Counted from the stretch's first letter, positions 1-6,995 are shown. The stretch: DNA of 8,494 bases from CAZNNH01 sp964574335 (GCA_964574335.1 CAZNNH010000227.1:1-8494), one strand, 5' to 3'. The notes: generated by a model from the sequence alone, not told the origin. Numbers and translations are program-made.

Positions 1-1398
1 CTAGGGCTGGCTCTCGACCGGGCCGATGTCGGGCCCGGCACCCAGGCTCCGTGGGCCTCCCAGCAGGTCGCGGTCGAGCCCCTCCACCACCTCGCCGGCG
101 TCCCGGGCGGGGCTGCCAGGCTGGGTGGAGTAGTCGCCCGAGGTCGGGTCGACGAGCAGGGCGTCGGCCACGGCGTTGCCGGCTCCCCAGCCCTGCGCCT
201 CGAGCTGGGCCAGGTCGGCCACCATCAGGACGTCACCGGCAACGTCCACCAGCTTGGCGGAGGCGTCGTCGAACAGGTTGTGGCGCAGGGCGAGCTGCGT
301 CTCCTGCGGCACGAAGAACCCGCCGGTGGCGTTGCGCCGGAAGATGCTGTTGATGATCTCGAGCTGGAGCCCGGGGCCGGGGCTGTCGTAGGCCCAGGTG
401 CCGAGATACCCGCTCTCTCCCTCGCCGTGACGGGTGACGAGGATGTGCAGGTAGCGGTAACGGCCCACCTGGTCCCCCACCAGCGAGGCGTCGGCCCCGG
501 AGCCGTCGACCACGCAGTCGATCACGTCGCCGCCCCGCCACAGCTTGATGGCGTTCCGGTCGACGTTCAGCACCCGGGCGCCGAAGACCACGACGTCGTT
601 GGCCTTGGTGTCGATGCCGTCGGCGGCCACTCCGGAGAAGGTCGAGTCCACCACCACGATCTGGCGTCCCTCCTCGATGGCGAAGGCGTCGGCGCCGCTG
701 GTTTCGGAGCTGCTGCGCCCCACCACCGTCGTGCGCTCCAGCCACCAGTGGTAGCAGGGCCCGCCGTTGCAGGAGACGCCCAGGTCGGCGCCGTTGACGC
801 CGACGTCCAGCAGCAGCAGCCCGTCCACGGCCGCCGGCGTCCCGGCGACGAACCGGTTGTCGGTGTAGGCCACTACCCCCTCGCGGAAATCGCCCACCAG
901 GTCCTCCACCCGGACCCGCTCCAGGGTGACCCCCCGCTGCGTCTGACCCTCGTCGCGCCCGAGCTGGACGCCGTACTGGAAGCCCCGCAGCGTGAAGCCT
1001 TCGAGCACCGCGGCGTCACCCGCGATCCCGATGCCGTAGCCCTGGCCCGGCGCCGCCTCGAGGATCACCTCGCCCGAGTCCGCGGCGCGGAGGCAGACGT
1101 TGTCGACGTCCCACTGCAGGGCGCTCCACTCCTCCGGGCGCTCGACGTACCGGCCGGGCTCCACCAGAACCGTCGTTCCCGGGACAGCGCTCTCGAGGGC
1201 GGTGGCGATGGACCCCCCCACCGGCACCGGGAGGGTCTGCGTGTTGTCGGCGCACGCCTCGGCGGCCGGGCGCGGGAAGGCCTCGATCTCGAGGGAGACG
1301 AAGGTGGGGGGCAGCGGCCGCGGGGCGGCGGCCGCGGGCACGGCCAGCGTAGCGGCCAGCAGGGCGGGGACGACACAGCGACCGTTCCACGAGCTCAT
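1..1398 (-). CDS. secreted right-handed parallel beta-helix protein
   Basis: A 465-residue protein, complete, with its TAG stop on the first three bases of the window. Residues 1-25 look like a Sec signal peptide: Arg7, a hydrophobic Val/Ala/Leu stretch, then an Ala-Ala-Ala cleavage site before Pro26, so the product is probably exported. Residues about 60-90 have the entry strand common in this fold (Ala-rich helix, then VLVEPGRYVE). From about 100 to 390 there are repeated short beta-strand turns, including DGIDTKAN (260-267) and RNAIKLW (281-287), typical of the pectate-lyase-like beta-helix (PbH1 repeats). The C-terminal part GSPARDAG (428-435) followed by DIGPVE (457-462) is the usual end cap of such proteins. 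Cys210 and Cys215 could form a disulphide. A polysaccharide-binding or lyase role is possible, but no catalytic residues can be assigned, so the substrate is unknown. ATG at 1396-1398 is supported by AGGAGG five bases upstream. Confidence 0.9.
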   Translation of the reverse strand: MSSWNGRCVVPALLAATLAVPAAAAPRPLPPTFVSLEIEAFPRPAAEACADNTQTLPVPVGGSIATALESAVPGTTVLVEPGRYVERPEEWSALQWDVDNVCLRAADSGEVILEAAPGQGYGIGIAGDAAVLEGFTLRGFQYGVQLGRDEGQTQRGVTLERVRVEDLVGDFREGVVAYTDNRFVAGTPAAVDGLLLLDVGVNGADLGVSCNGGPCYHWWLERTTVVGRSSSETSGADAFAIEEGRQIVVVDSTFSGVAADGIDTKANDVVVFGARVLNVDRNAIKLWRGGDVIDCVVDGSGADASLVGDQVGRYRYLHILVTRHGEGESGYLGTWAYDSPGPGLQLEIINSIFRRNATGGFFVPQETQLALRHNLFDDASAKLVDVAGDVLMVADLAQLEAQGWGAGNAVADALLVDPTSGDYSTQPGSPARDAGEVVEGLDRDLLGGPRSLGAGPDIGPVESQP

Positions 1399-1403
1399 GG
1401 GCG

Positions 1404-1409
1404 CCTCCT
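1404..1409 (-). promoter_or_regulatory. ribosome binding site of the beta-helix gene
   Basis: The minus strand reads AGGAGG here, five bases before the ATG at 1398. It is a near-perfect Shine-Dalgarno sequence and fixes the start of the beta-helix gene. Confidence 0.8.
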
Positions 1410-1440
1410 GAGGGTCGGGTGGTTCGCTCTCGGCTGGGTG

Positions 1441-1469
1441 ATTCTGGTCCCCCGCGACACGGTGGTCAA
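1441..1469 (-). promoter_or_regulatory. sigma70-type promoter for the beta-helix gene
   Basis: On the minus strand TTGACC (1469-1464) is followed after exactly 17 bases by CAGAAT (1446-1441). The -35 matches consensus at five of six positions and the -10 at four of six. Transcription would start near 1434, giving a leader of about 36 bases that contains the AGGAGG ribosome site. Predicted by eye; no other site in the gap fits as well. Confidence 0.6.
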
Positions 1470-1492
1470 GGCTCCGACCGCCCCGCAGCCGA

Positions 1493-1501
1493 TGCTACGC
1501 T
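1493..1501 (+). promoter_or_regulatory. possible extended -10 element for the metallophosphoesterase
   Basis: TGCTACGCT fits an extended -10 (TGn-TAnnnT) with no recognisable -35. It would place the transcript start near 1508, just upstream of the ATG at 1516 and downstream of the alternative ATG at 1492. The site lies about 25 bases from the -35 of the divergent beta-helix promoter, so two polymerases could not easily occupy both at once. Confidence 0.35.
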
Positions 1502-1515
1502 GGGGGCGGTCGCCG

Positions 1516-2628
1516 ATGCTGCTCGATCTCTACGTTCCCACCCGGACCCCCACCCGCCTCCACGCCCGTGTGCGAGCCTCGGAGGAGGGCCCCGTGGAGC
1601 TGCGGCTGGGTGAGACTGCGGTCCGGCTGGCGCCCCGCTTGTCGCATCGCGGCGTCCATTTCTATGCCCACACCTTCGAGGGGCTGCCCAGCGCCACTCG
1701 CTTTCGGCTCGAGGCCCGGCACGAGAGGTCCGGTCGGAGCCACTCCCTCTCGACCTCGACCCTCGAGGCGCCGCCGGGCCGGATCAAGCTCCGGGTCGGC
1801 ATCGTGGCCGACCTGCATCTGTCGACGGAGCGCGTCCCCATTGACCAGTACGCCGCCGGAACCAAGCGCCTCTACGGCCTCGCCCACGAGCTGGGCCTCC
1901 GCTACCTGCCACGCCTCCAGTCGCTGGGCGCCGATGCCATCGTGCTGCCGGGCGATCTGGCGGATCCGTGCATCCCGGAGACGCTGGTCGCCCTGGGGGA
2001 GATCCTTCGCCGCCCTTCCATCCCCTGCTACCCGATCATCGGCAACCACGAGCCCTGGTCGACGGGCGGCGAGGTCCTCTTCTACGAGTACCTCGGCCTG
2101 CCCCACGGGGGGTACCAGGTCGTGCGCGCCCACGGTGTGCGGCTGATCCTGCTGAGCACGCCGACCCCGGATTCCCTGGTCGCAGGCCGGGACCAGCTCC
2201 GGTGGCTGGAGCGGCAGCTCGCCGACGTTGGCGACGACGAGGACGTGGCCGTCTTCTCGCACTTCTCGCTGCTGCTCCACGCCTGCGTGCAGGGGGCCAA
2301 GAACGACGGCTACCAGCTCCTCGACAACCACCGGGAGCTGCTGGACCTGCTGGCCGCCTTTCCGCGCGTCCGCCTCTTCGCCGCCGGCCACAAGAACGTC
2401 CCCTCCAAGCTCGTCCACCGGGGCATCGTCCACCTGCTGAGCCCGCAGCTCATCCAGGCCCCGTGCGGGTACGACATGGTCACCTTCTACGAGGGCGGCC
2501 TGGGCCGGACCACCTGGGAGATCGACGAGCACCACTACTGCGAGGTGGCGCGCTCGGCCTACCAGCGGAGCTGGCCCGAGCGCTACGGCCGCGAGGACGG
2601 CCGCAACTTCGTCCATACCTATCGCTGA
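1516..2628 (+). CDS. calcineurin-like metallophosphoesterase with N-terminal beta domain
   Basis: A 370-residue protein. Residues about 1-90 look like a small beta-sandwich of the kind that precedes phosphoesterase domains in purple-acid-phosphatase-like proteins. The catalytic domain then shows the metallophosphoesterase blocks in order: Asp99-x-His101 (VADLHL), Gly-Asp147-x-x-Asp150 (PGDLAD), Gly-Asn177-His178-Glu (GNHE), His249 (FSHFS) and Gly-His292-Lys-Asn294. The last block is normally GHxH, so one metal ligand appears changed from His to Asn. No signal peptide is seen, so it is probably cytoplasmic; the substrate (phosphomonoester, phosphodiester or cyclic nucleotide) cannot be told from sequence. 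The start is uncertain: ATG 1516 has a GGCGG-type site six bases upstream and agrees with the -10 at 1493-1501, while ATG 1492 and GTG 1438 are in frame but lack a ribosome site. It is divergent from the beta-helix gene and followed after 47 bases by the dehydrogenase. Confidence 0.88.
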   Translation: MLLDLYVPTRTPTRLHARVRASEEGPVELRLGETAVRLAPRLSHRGVHFYAHTFEGLPSATRFRLEARHERSGRSHSLSTSTLEAPPGRIKLRVGIVADLHLSTERVPIDQYAAGTKRLYGLAHELGLRYLPRLQSLGADAIVLPGDLADPCIPETLVALGEILRRPSIPCYPIIGNHEPWSTGGEVLFYEYLGLPHGGYQVVRAHGVRLILLSTPTPDSLVAGRDQLRWLERQLADVGDDEDVAVFSHFSLLLHACVQGAKNDGYQLLDNHRELLDLLAAFPRVRLFAAGHKNVPSKLVHRGIVHLLSPQLIQAPCGYDMVTFYEGGLGRTTWEIDEHHYCEVARSAYQRSWPERYGREDGRNFVHTYR

Positions 2629-2652
2629 GCGGGCCTGCGGGCGCGGGGGAGA

Positions 2653-2670
2653 TATGATCGGCCCGAGGTG
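2653..2670 (+). promoter_or_regulatory. -10 box and ribosome binding site of the dehydrogenase
   Basis: TATGAT at 2653-2658 matches the -10 consensus at five of six positions, without a clear -35. GAGGTG at 2665-2670 is a good ribosome site five bases before ATG 2676. The dehydrogenase may therefore have its own promoter with a very short leader, besides any read-through from the phosphoesterase gene. Confidence 0.45.
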
Positions 2671-2675
2671 ATCGG

Positions 2676-3527
2676 ATGAGCGCAACTCGGGCGGTGGTCA
2701 TCACCGGGGCATCGACAGGGATCGGGGAGGCGTGCGCCCTCCACCTGCAGAAGCTCGGCTTCTTGGTGTTCGCGGGCGTTCGCAAGGCGGCTGACGGCGA
2801 GCGGCTGGAAAAGGCCGCGCCTGAGCGACTGGTCCCGCTCACGATCGACGTCACCGACTCCGGCGGCATCGCGGCGGCGGCGGAGCAGGTCGCCGGCCAG
2901 GTGGGAGATGCCGGCCTGGCCGGGCTGGTCAACAACGCCGGCATCAGCGTGGGTGGGGTTCTCGAGCTGATCCCGCTGGAGGACCTGAGGGCGCAGCTCG
3001 AGGTGAACCTCCTCGGCCCGGTGGCCGTGACCCAGGCCTTCCTCCCCCTGCTCCGGCGGGCCACCGGCCGCATCGTCAACATCGGCTCCATCGCCGGGAG
3101 GGTCGCCTCGCCGGTGCTGGGGCCGTACGCGATCTCGAAGTTCGGCCTGAGGGCGTTCAGCGACTCGCTACGGCGCGAGCTCTTCCGGTTTGGCATCCGC
3201 GTGAGCCTGGTGCAGCCGGGCGCGGTGGCCACGCCGATCTGGGAAAAGTCCGCCCAGCGGGCCGGCAAGACGTTCCGGAACATCGCCCCTGAGGCAAGGG
3301 AGCGCTACGCACCCCTGGTCGGCGCGCTTCGAGAGGCGGCACGGCAGAGCGGCGCAGGGGGCATCCCGGCGGTGGAGGTCGCCAAGGTGGTCCACCACGC
3401 GCTCACCGCCAAGAAGCCCCGCGCCCACTACCTGGTCGGGCGCGACGCCCGACAGGTGGCCTTCGCCGACTGGCTGCTGCCCACCTCCGCCATGGACCGG
3501 CTGATCCGGAAGAAGCTCGGGTGGTAG
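2676..3527 (+). CDS. classical short-chain dehydrogenase/reductase (SDR)
   Basis: A 283-residue NAD(P)-dependent oxidoreductase of the classical SDR family. The Rossmann cofactor motif TGASTGIG is at residues 10-17. VRK after the second strand (35-37) carries basic residues usually associated with NADP(H). NNAG is at 86-89. The catalytic set is Asn111, Ser138, Tyr151 and Lys155 (YAISK), followed by the PG motif at 181-182. The overall pattern (GVRK near the second strand, a long C-terminal substrate region) resembles retinol-dehydrogenase or 17-beta-hydroxysteroid-dehydrogenase-like members, but the substrate cannot be deduced. No signal peptide or clear membrane helix is seen, so it is probably cytoplasmic. 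The start is supported by GAGGTG five bases upstream. It converges on the cyclase gene, with 43 bases between the two stops. Confidence 0.93.
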   Translation: MSATRAVVITGASTGIGEACALHLQKLGFLVFAGVRKAADGERLEKAAPERLVPLTIDVTDSGGIAAAAEQVAGQVGDAGLAGLVNNAGISVGGVLELIPLEDLRAQLEVNLLGPVAVTQAFLPLLRRATGRIVNIGSIAGRVASPVLGPYAISKFGLRAFSDSLRRELFRFGIRVSLVQPGAVATPIWEKSAQRAGKTFRNIAPEARERYAPLVGALREAARQSGAGGIPAVEVAKVVHHALTAKKPRAHYLVGRDARQVAFADWLLPTSAMDRLIRKKLGW

Positions 3528-3533
3528 GGACGA

Positions 3534-3559
3534 CACGCAGGCCCCTCGCGGCCTGTGTG
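3534..3559. terminator. bidirectional hairpin between dehydrogenase and cyclase
   Basis: CACGCAGGCC (3534-3543) pairs with GGCCTGTGTG (3550-3559) to form a 10-bp stem with one G-U pair and a six-base loop. It lies in the 43-bp gap between two converging stop codons. Neither side has a run of T, so it is not a textbook intrinsic terminator, but its position fits a transcript-ending or 3'-protecting structure for both genes. Confidence 0.55.
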
Positions 3560-3570
3560 GGAGAGCGCTG

Positions 3571-5361
3571 CTACTTTGCGCTCAGCTCCAGCACCGGGTC
3601 GAAGGTGGCGCCGTGGCTCTTGAGCTGCTCGACGGCGCGGGCGATCAACGTCAAGCAGGGCATGTCCTCCTGACCCTCGGGGGCGGCCAGCAGCGGGTAG
3701 AGCGTCTGGCACGCGTCGGCGAAGCGGCCCCGCTCGTAGTACGACAACGCCGCCTCGAAGGCGTCGCGGCGCGCCCGCCAGGCCTCGGGCGGCTGTTCGG
3801 CGTGCAGCTCGTGCAGATCCACCGGCTCGCCGACGCCGACGAGACGCACCCTGCCGAGGCGACGGGTGCCGAACGTCGGGCCCAGCTCCAGCTTGGTCGT
3901 CTGGCTGACCAGGATCGGGACGCCGAGGTACTTGGTGGCACCCTCCACCCGCGAGCCGAGGTTGACGGTGCTGCCCCGCGGGCCGTACTTGAACTTGTAG
4001 CGGGTCCCGGTGTTGCCGACCAGGGCCTTGCCGGTGTTGATGCCGATCCCCAGGCCGATCTCTCCTCCCAGGGCGGCCCGCCACTTCTGGTTGACGTCGG
4101 GGAGCACGGCGGCCATCTCCAGGGCCGCGCGGCAGGCCCGCTCTGCGTGGTCGGGCTGGTCGGCGGGGGCGTTCCACATCGCCAGCAGGCCGTCGCCGGC
4201 GTAGTCCACCACCACGCCTTCCTGAGCCCGGATCTTGGCGGTGACGAGCTCCATCAGCTCGCCGATCAGGCTGTAGGTCTCGGCCGGGTTCAGCCGTTCC
4301 GACAGGCGTGTGAAGCCCCGCATGTCGGCGAAAAGAACCGTGATCTCGCGCTCCTGCGCCTCCAGCAGGTGAGGGTCGTCCCCCAGCCGCGAGGCCAGCT
4401 CGGGGGTGAAGAACTGCTCGAACTGCACCCGAGAGCGGGTGGCCTCCGCCTCCTGCTCCAGCCGCGCCAGCCCGGTGGCGACCGCCGCCGCCAGCACCTG
4501 GACCACCTGGGCCTCCAGCTCGCCCAGGTTGGCCCCGACCTTGGCCCGGGAGACGTCGCGCGCGCCGTACAGCGCCCCGACGATCTCGTCCCGGGCGTCG
4601 AACACGGGGGAGGCGATGATCTCGTCGACCCAGTGATGGCTGCCGGTCAGGGACGACTCGTCGAAGGTCTTGTAGCAGGTCGCCCGCTTCTCCAGCACCG
4701 ACCGCATCACCCCGCGGCTGTACGCTCGAGAGCCGGTCGGCTCGGCGCCGTGCCGGGCCACCTCGACCCATTCGTCGTCGCGGCGCAGCAGGACCAGCCC
4801 GCGGTCGAGGCCCACCAGCTCCACCAGCGCCCGCGCCGTCTGGCCGTAGAACTCCGGCGACCCCGCCGCCGCCCGCTGGACCGCGACCACCGTCTCGAAC
4901 CAGCGGACCAGGCGCTCAGGTGTCATGGAGTCGCGCATGTTGAGGAACGGCTCGCTCTTGGTCGGATCGCCGAAGACCATCGATCGCTGGATGGTCTTGA
5001 GCATCACCCCGGGCTCGAGGTCCGAGGTGCCCAGTCCGGTGCTGTCCTGCTCGGGAACGAAGCTGACCTTGGCCTCGCCCAGCATCACCAGGACCGGAAG
5101 CGCGAGCTCGCGTCGCTCACCCACGCCCAGCGGGGGCTCGTCCTCGACGCGGACCGGGTTGGTGCTGCTGAGGTTCTCCAGCTCGACCCGGCCGCCGGGC
5201 TTCTCCAGGGCGCGCAGGTGGTTCTTGGACACGTACCGGTCCTGGATCTGGCAGCGGGTGAGCTGGTCCCTTCCGGGACCGCGGCCGAACTCCAAGGGCT
5301 CGGCGGGATGCACGAAGATCCGCTGGTCCTGTCCGGGCTGGGTGACGATCACACGAATCAT
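3571..5361 (-). CDS. FHA-GAF-class III nucleotide cyclase
   Basis: A 596-residue cytoplasmic signalling protein. Residues 1-100 form an FHA domain, a phosphothreonine-binding module: FGRG with Arg27, SKNH with Ser45 and His48, and STN ending at Asn68. Residues about 150-300 look like a GAF sensory domain (SPVFD at 251-255, then GALYGARD). A short helical linker leads to the class III cyclase domain at about 338-520. Asp346 (FADMRGFT) and Asp390 (YAGDG) are the metal ligands, and Asn467 and Arg471 (VNLGSR) the transition-state residues, so activity is likely. The substrate-choosing positions are unusual: Asp386 where adenylyl cyclases have Lys, and Ser464 where they have Asp, so cAMP versus cGMP is left open. 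Residues 525-596 are helical and TPR-like. ATG 5361 is chosen over ATG 5403 because GGGAGG lies six bases upstream and the FHA fold starts there. It is divergent from the receiver-kinase gene. Confidence 0.93.
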   Translation of the reverse strand: MIRVIVTQPGQDQRIFVHPAEPLEFGRGPGRDQLTRCQIQDRYVSKNHLRALEKPGGRVELENLSSTNPVRVEDEPPLGVGERRELALPVLVMLGEAKVSFVPEQDSTGLGTSDLEPGVMLKTIQRSMVFGDPTKSEPFLNMRDSMTPERLVRWFETVVAVQRAAAGSPEFYGQTARALVELVGLDRGLVLLRRDDEWVEVARHGAEPTGSRAYSRGVMRSVLEKRATCYKTFDESSLTGSHHWVDEIIASPVFDARDEIVGALYGARDVSRAKVGANLGELEAQVVQVLAAAVATGLARLEQEAEATRSRVQFEQFFTPELASRLGDDPHLLEAQEREITVLFADMRGFTRLSERLNPAETYSLIGELMELVTAKIRAQEGVVVDYAGDGLLAMWNAPADQPDHAERACRAALEMAAVLPDVNQKWRAALGGEIGLGIGINTGKALVGNTGTRYKFKYGPRGSTVNLGSRVEGATKYLGVPILVSQTTKLELGPTFGTRRLGRVRLVGVGEPVDLHELHAEQPPEAWRARRDAFEAALSYYERGRFADACQTLYPLLAAPEGQEDMPCLTLIARAVEQLKSHGATFDPVLELSAK

Positions 5362-5367
5362 GTTCCG

Positions 5368-5373
5368 CCTCCC
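5368..5373 (-). promoter_or_regulatory. ribosome binding site deciding the cyclase start
   Basis: The minus strand reads GGGAGG six bases before ATG 5361. The alternative in-frame ATG at 5403 would add 14 residues unlike any FHA domain and has no such site at the right spacing. Confidence 0.75.
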
Positions 5374-5375
5374 AC

Positions 5376-5468
5376 TCAATCGGACGGTGGCGCCCCCATC
5401 CAAGCACGAAACGGCTCGCTTGGCCAGGTCTCCCGGCGAAGGGGCTCAGCGCCGATCGCTCCGATTGA
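5376..5468. repeat. 9-bp inverted repeat in the shared promoter region
   Basis: TCAATCGGA at 5376-5384 and TCCGATTGA at 5460-5468 are exact reverse complements 75 bases apart. Each copy has the same orientation relative to its own gene. The left one sits just upstream of the cyclase ribosome site; the right one overlaps the -35 of the kinase promoter. This could be a paired operator for one regulator acting on both genes, but a 9-bp match over 160 bases can also occur by chance. Confidence 0.3.
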
Positions 5469-5494
5469 CCGGGCCTCGGGTCGGCGTGTAGCCT
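5465..5494 (+). promoter_or_regulatory. sigma70-type promoter for the receiver-kinase gene
   Basis: TTGACC (5465-5470) is followed after 18 bases by TAGCCT (5489-5494). Transcription would start near 5501, about 21 bases before ATG 5522. A G-rich stretch at 5511-5520 provides a modest ribosome site. I found no convincing -35/-10 pair for the divergent cyclase gene in the rest of this gap. Confidence 0.5.
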
Positions 5495-5521
5495 GCAACG
5501 ATTGGGTCCCGGGGCGAGGGC

Positions 5522-6967
5522 ATGAGCGAAGAGCGGCACACCATCCTGGTCGTCGACGACGACGAATCCAACCGCGACATGCTGGTTCGCCGGCTGACCC
5601 GAAAGGGCTACCAGGTGGTGGCGGCCGCGAACGGCAGGGCCGCGCTCGAGATGGTGCAGCGTGGGTCGATCGACCTGATGCTGCTGGACGTGATGATGCC
5701 CGGCCTCGACGGCATCGACGTCCTGAAGGAGGTCCGCAAGACCCGCTCTCCGACCGATCTGCCCATCATCATGGTCACCGCGCGGGCCAACGACTCGGAC
5801 GTGATCGAGGCCCTGGAGCTGGGGGCCAACGACTACGTGACCAAGCCGATCGAGTTCTCGATCATGGCGGCTCGGATCGTGGCCCAGCTCCGGATGCGGC
5901 GCCGGTCGGAGCCGACCCCGGCTCCGCCCGCTCCCGCACCCGCACCCGCTGCCACCCCACCGGCGCCGGCGCCGACCGCGACCCGCCACGGCCGGGTGGG
6001 ACCCGGCACGGTCCTGGGGACGAGGTACCGGATCGATTCCTGCATCGGCAGCGGCAACTTCGGGACCGTCTACCGCGCCCGCCACCTGACCCTCGACCAC
6101 GACGTGGCGGTCAAGGTGCTGCGCGGCCAGATGGCCGCAGACGACGACGCGGTGGCCCGCTTCCAGCGGGAGGCCATCTCCACCTGCCGGGTGCAGCACC
6201 CGAACGCGGTGCTGGTGACCGACTTCGGGGTGGACCTGGACGTCGCCTTCCTGGTCATGGAGCTGCTCAAGGGTTATCCCTTGAGCGTCGAGCTGGCACG
6301 ATCCGGACGCCTCTCGGTGGCCCGGGCGCTTCAGGTGGTGCTCCCGGTCTGCAGCGTCCTGGCCGCCGCCCACGACGCGGGGATCATCCATCGTGACGTC
6401 AAGCCCGCCAATGTCTTCCTGCACGAGGCGCCCCACGGCCAGGTGGTGAAGCTGCTCGACTTCGGCCTGGCCAAGCTGACCGGCAACCCCGCCCTGACGA
6501 TGGCCGGTTTGATACTGGGGACGCCCGCGTACATGGCGCCGGAGCGGTTCGTCGAGGACACCTACGGCAGCCGGTCCGACGTCTACAGCGTCGGCACCAT
6601 GCTCTACCAGATGCTGGCCGGCCGGCTCCCGTTCGACGTGGAGGGCGACGATCCGATGGCGCTGGCAGCCCGCAAGCTCCGCGAAGATCCGCCCCCGCTC
6701 GGCGACGGCGTGCCCGGGCTGACGCCGGAGCTCGCGGCGATGGTGGTGCGGGCCCTCAGCCGCAAGGCCGACGACCGGCCATCGGCCGGCGAGCTGGGCC
6801 GCGGCCTGGCGGAGGCGGTGGGCCTTCAAGGGGCGAGCTGGGAAACCGCCGCCCTCCGGCCGAGCGCGGGCGATCCAGCCGGGTCGCCCGCCGAGGTGGC
6901 GGAGGACGCGCCCACGGAGGTTCTGCCGGCTTTCGACGTCCGTCCGAAGCCGGACTCGGGCGACTGA
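5522..6967 (+). CDS. receiver domain-Ser/Thr protein kinase fusion
   Basis: A 481-residue cytoplasmic protein. Residues 1-125 form a CheY-like receiver with a complete phosphorylation site: acidic pair Asp12-Asp13, acceptor Asp56 (LLDVMMPG), Thr86 and Lys108 (VTKP). Residues 130-158 are a Pro/Ala-rich flexible linker. Residues about 168-430 form a Hanks-type kinase: glycine loop IGSGNFG (175-181), Lys198 (AVKV), Glu217, catalytic loop HRDVKPAN (290-297) with Asp292, DFG at 313-315, and GTPAYMAPE (333-341) ending the activation loop. All key catalytic residues are present, so it should be active. The tail (431-481) is acidic and disordered-looking, with PTEVLP at 464-469. No membrane helix or PASTA sensor is seen, so input probably comes through the receiver; no histidine kinase is in the window. 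It is divergent from the FHA cyclase, a plausible partner. The 43-bp gap to the nuclease contains no evident terminator. Confidence 0.94.
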   Translation: MSEERHTILVVDDDESNRDMLVRRLTRKGYQVVAAANGRAALEMVQRGSIDLMLLDVMMPGLDGIDVLKEVRKTRSPTDLPIIMVTARANDSDVIEALELGANDYVTKPIEFSIMAARIVAQLRMRRRSEPTPAPPAPAPAPAATPPAPAPTATRHGRVGPGTVLGTRYRIDSCIGSGNFGTVYRARHLTLDHDVAVKVLRGQMAADDDAVARFQREAISTCRVQHPNAVLVTDFGVDLDVAFLVMELLKGYPLSVELARSGRLSVARALQVVLPVCSVLAAAHDAGIIHRDVKPANVFLHEAPHGQVVKLLDFGLAKLTGNPALTMAGLILGTPAYMAPERFVEDTYGSRSDVYSVGTMLYQMLAGRLPFDVEGDDPMALAARKLREDPPPLGDGVPGLTPELAAMVVRALSRKADDRPSAGELGRGLAEAVGLQGASWETAALRPSAGDPAGSPAEVAEDAPTEVLPAFDVRPKPDSGD

Positions 6968-6995
6968 GCCGGAGCCCCCTCACCGCGCCTCCCCG

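Noticed and set aside
280..1515. Long plus-strand open frame running into the phosphoesterase from far upstream
   Set aside because: It is antisense to the beta-helix gene and its residues are low-complexity (Val, Ala, Gly, Asp, His) with no fold or motif. High GC keeps this frame free of stops. Only the part from about 1516 is real.
1495..2685. Minus-strand open frame opposite the phosphoesterase
   Set aside because: It is antisense to a gene with all its metallophosphoesterase motifs, and it shows only low-complexity composition.
3613..5361. Large plus-strand open frame opposite the cyclase gene, continuing out of frame into the kinase gene
   Set aside because: It is antisense to a well-supported FHA-GAF-cyclase, and its sequence is repetitive Arg/Gly/Leu/Asp/His without any domain. 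It is a GC-driven shadow.
5361..5403. Upstream start of the cyclase at ATG 5403
   Set aside because: The extra 14 residues do not resemble an FHA domain, and the strong GGGAGG site is positioned for ATG 5361 instead.
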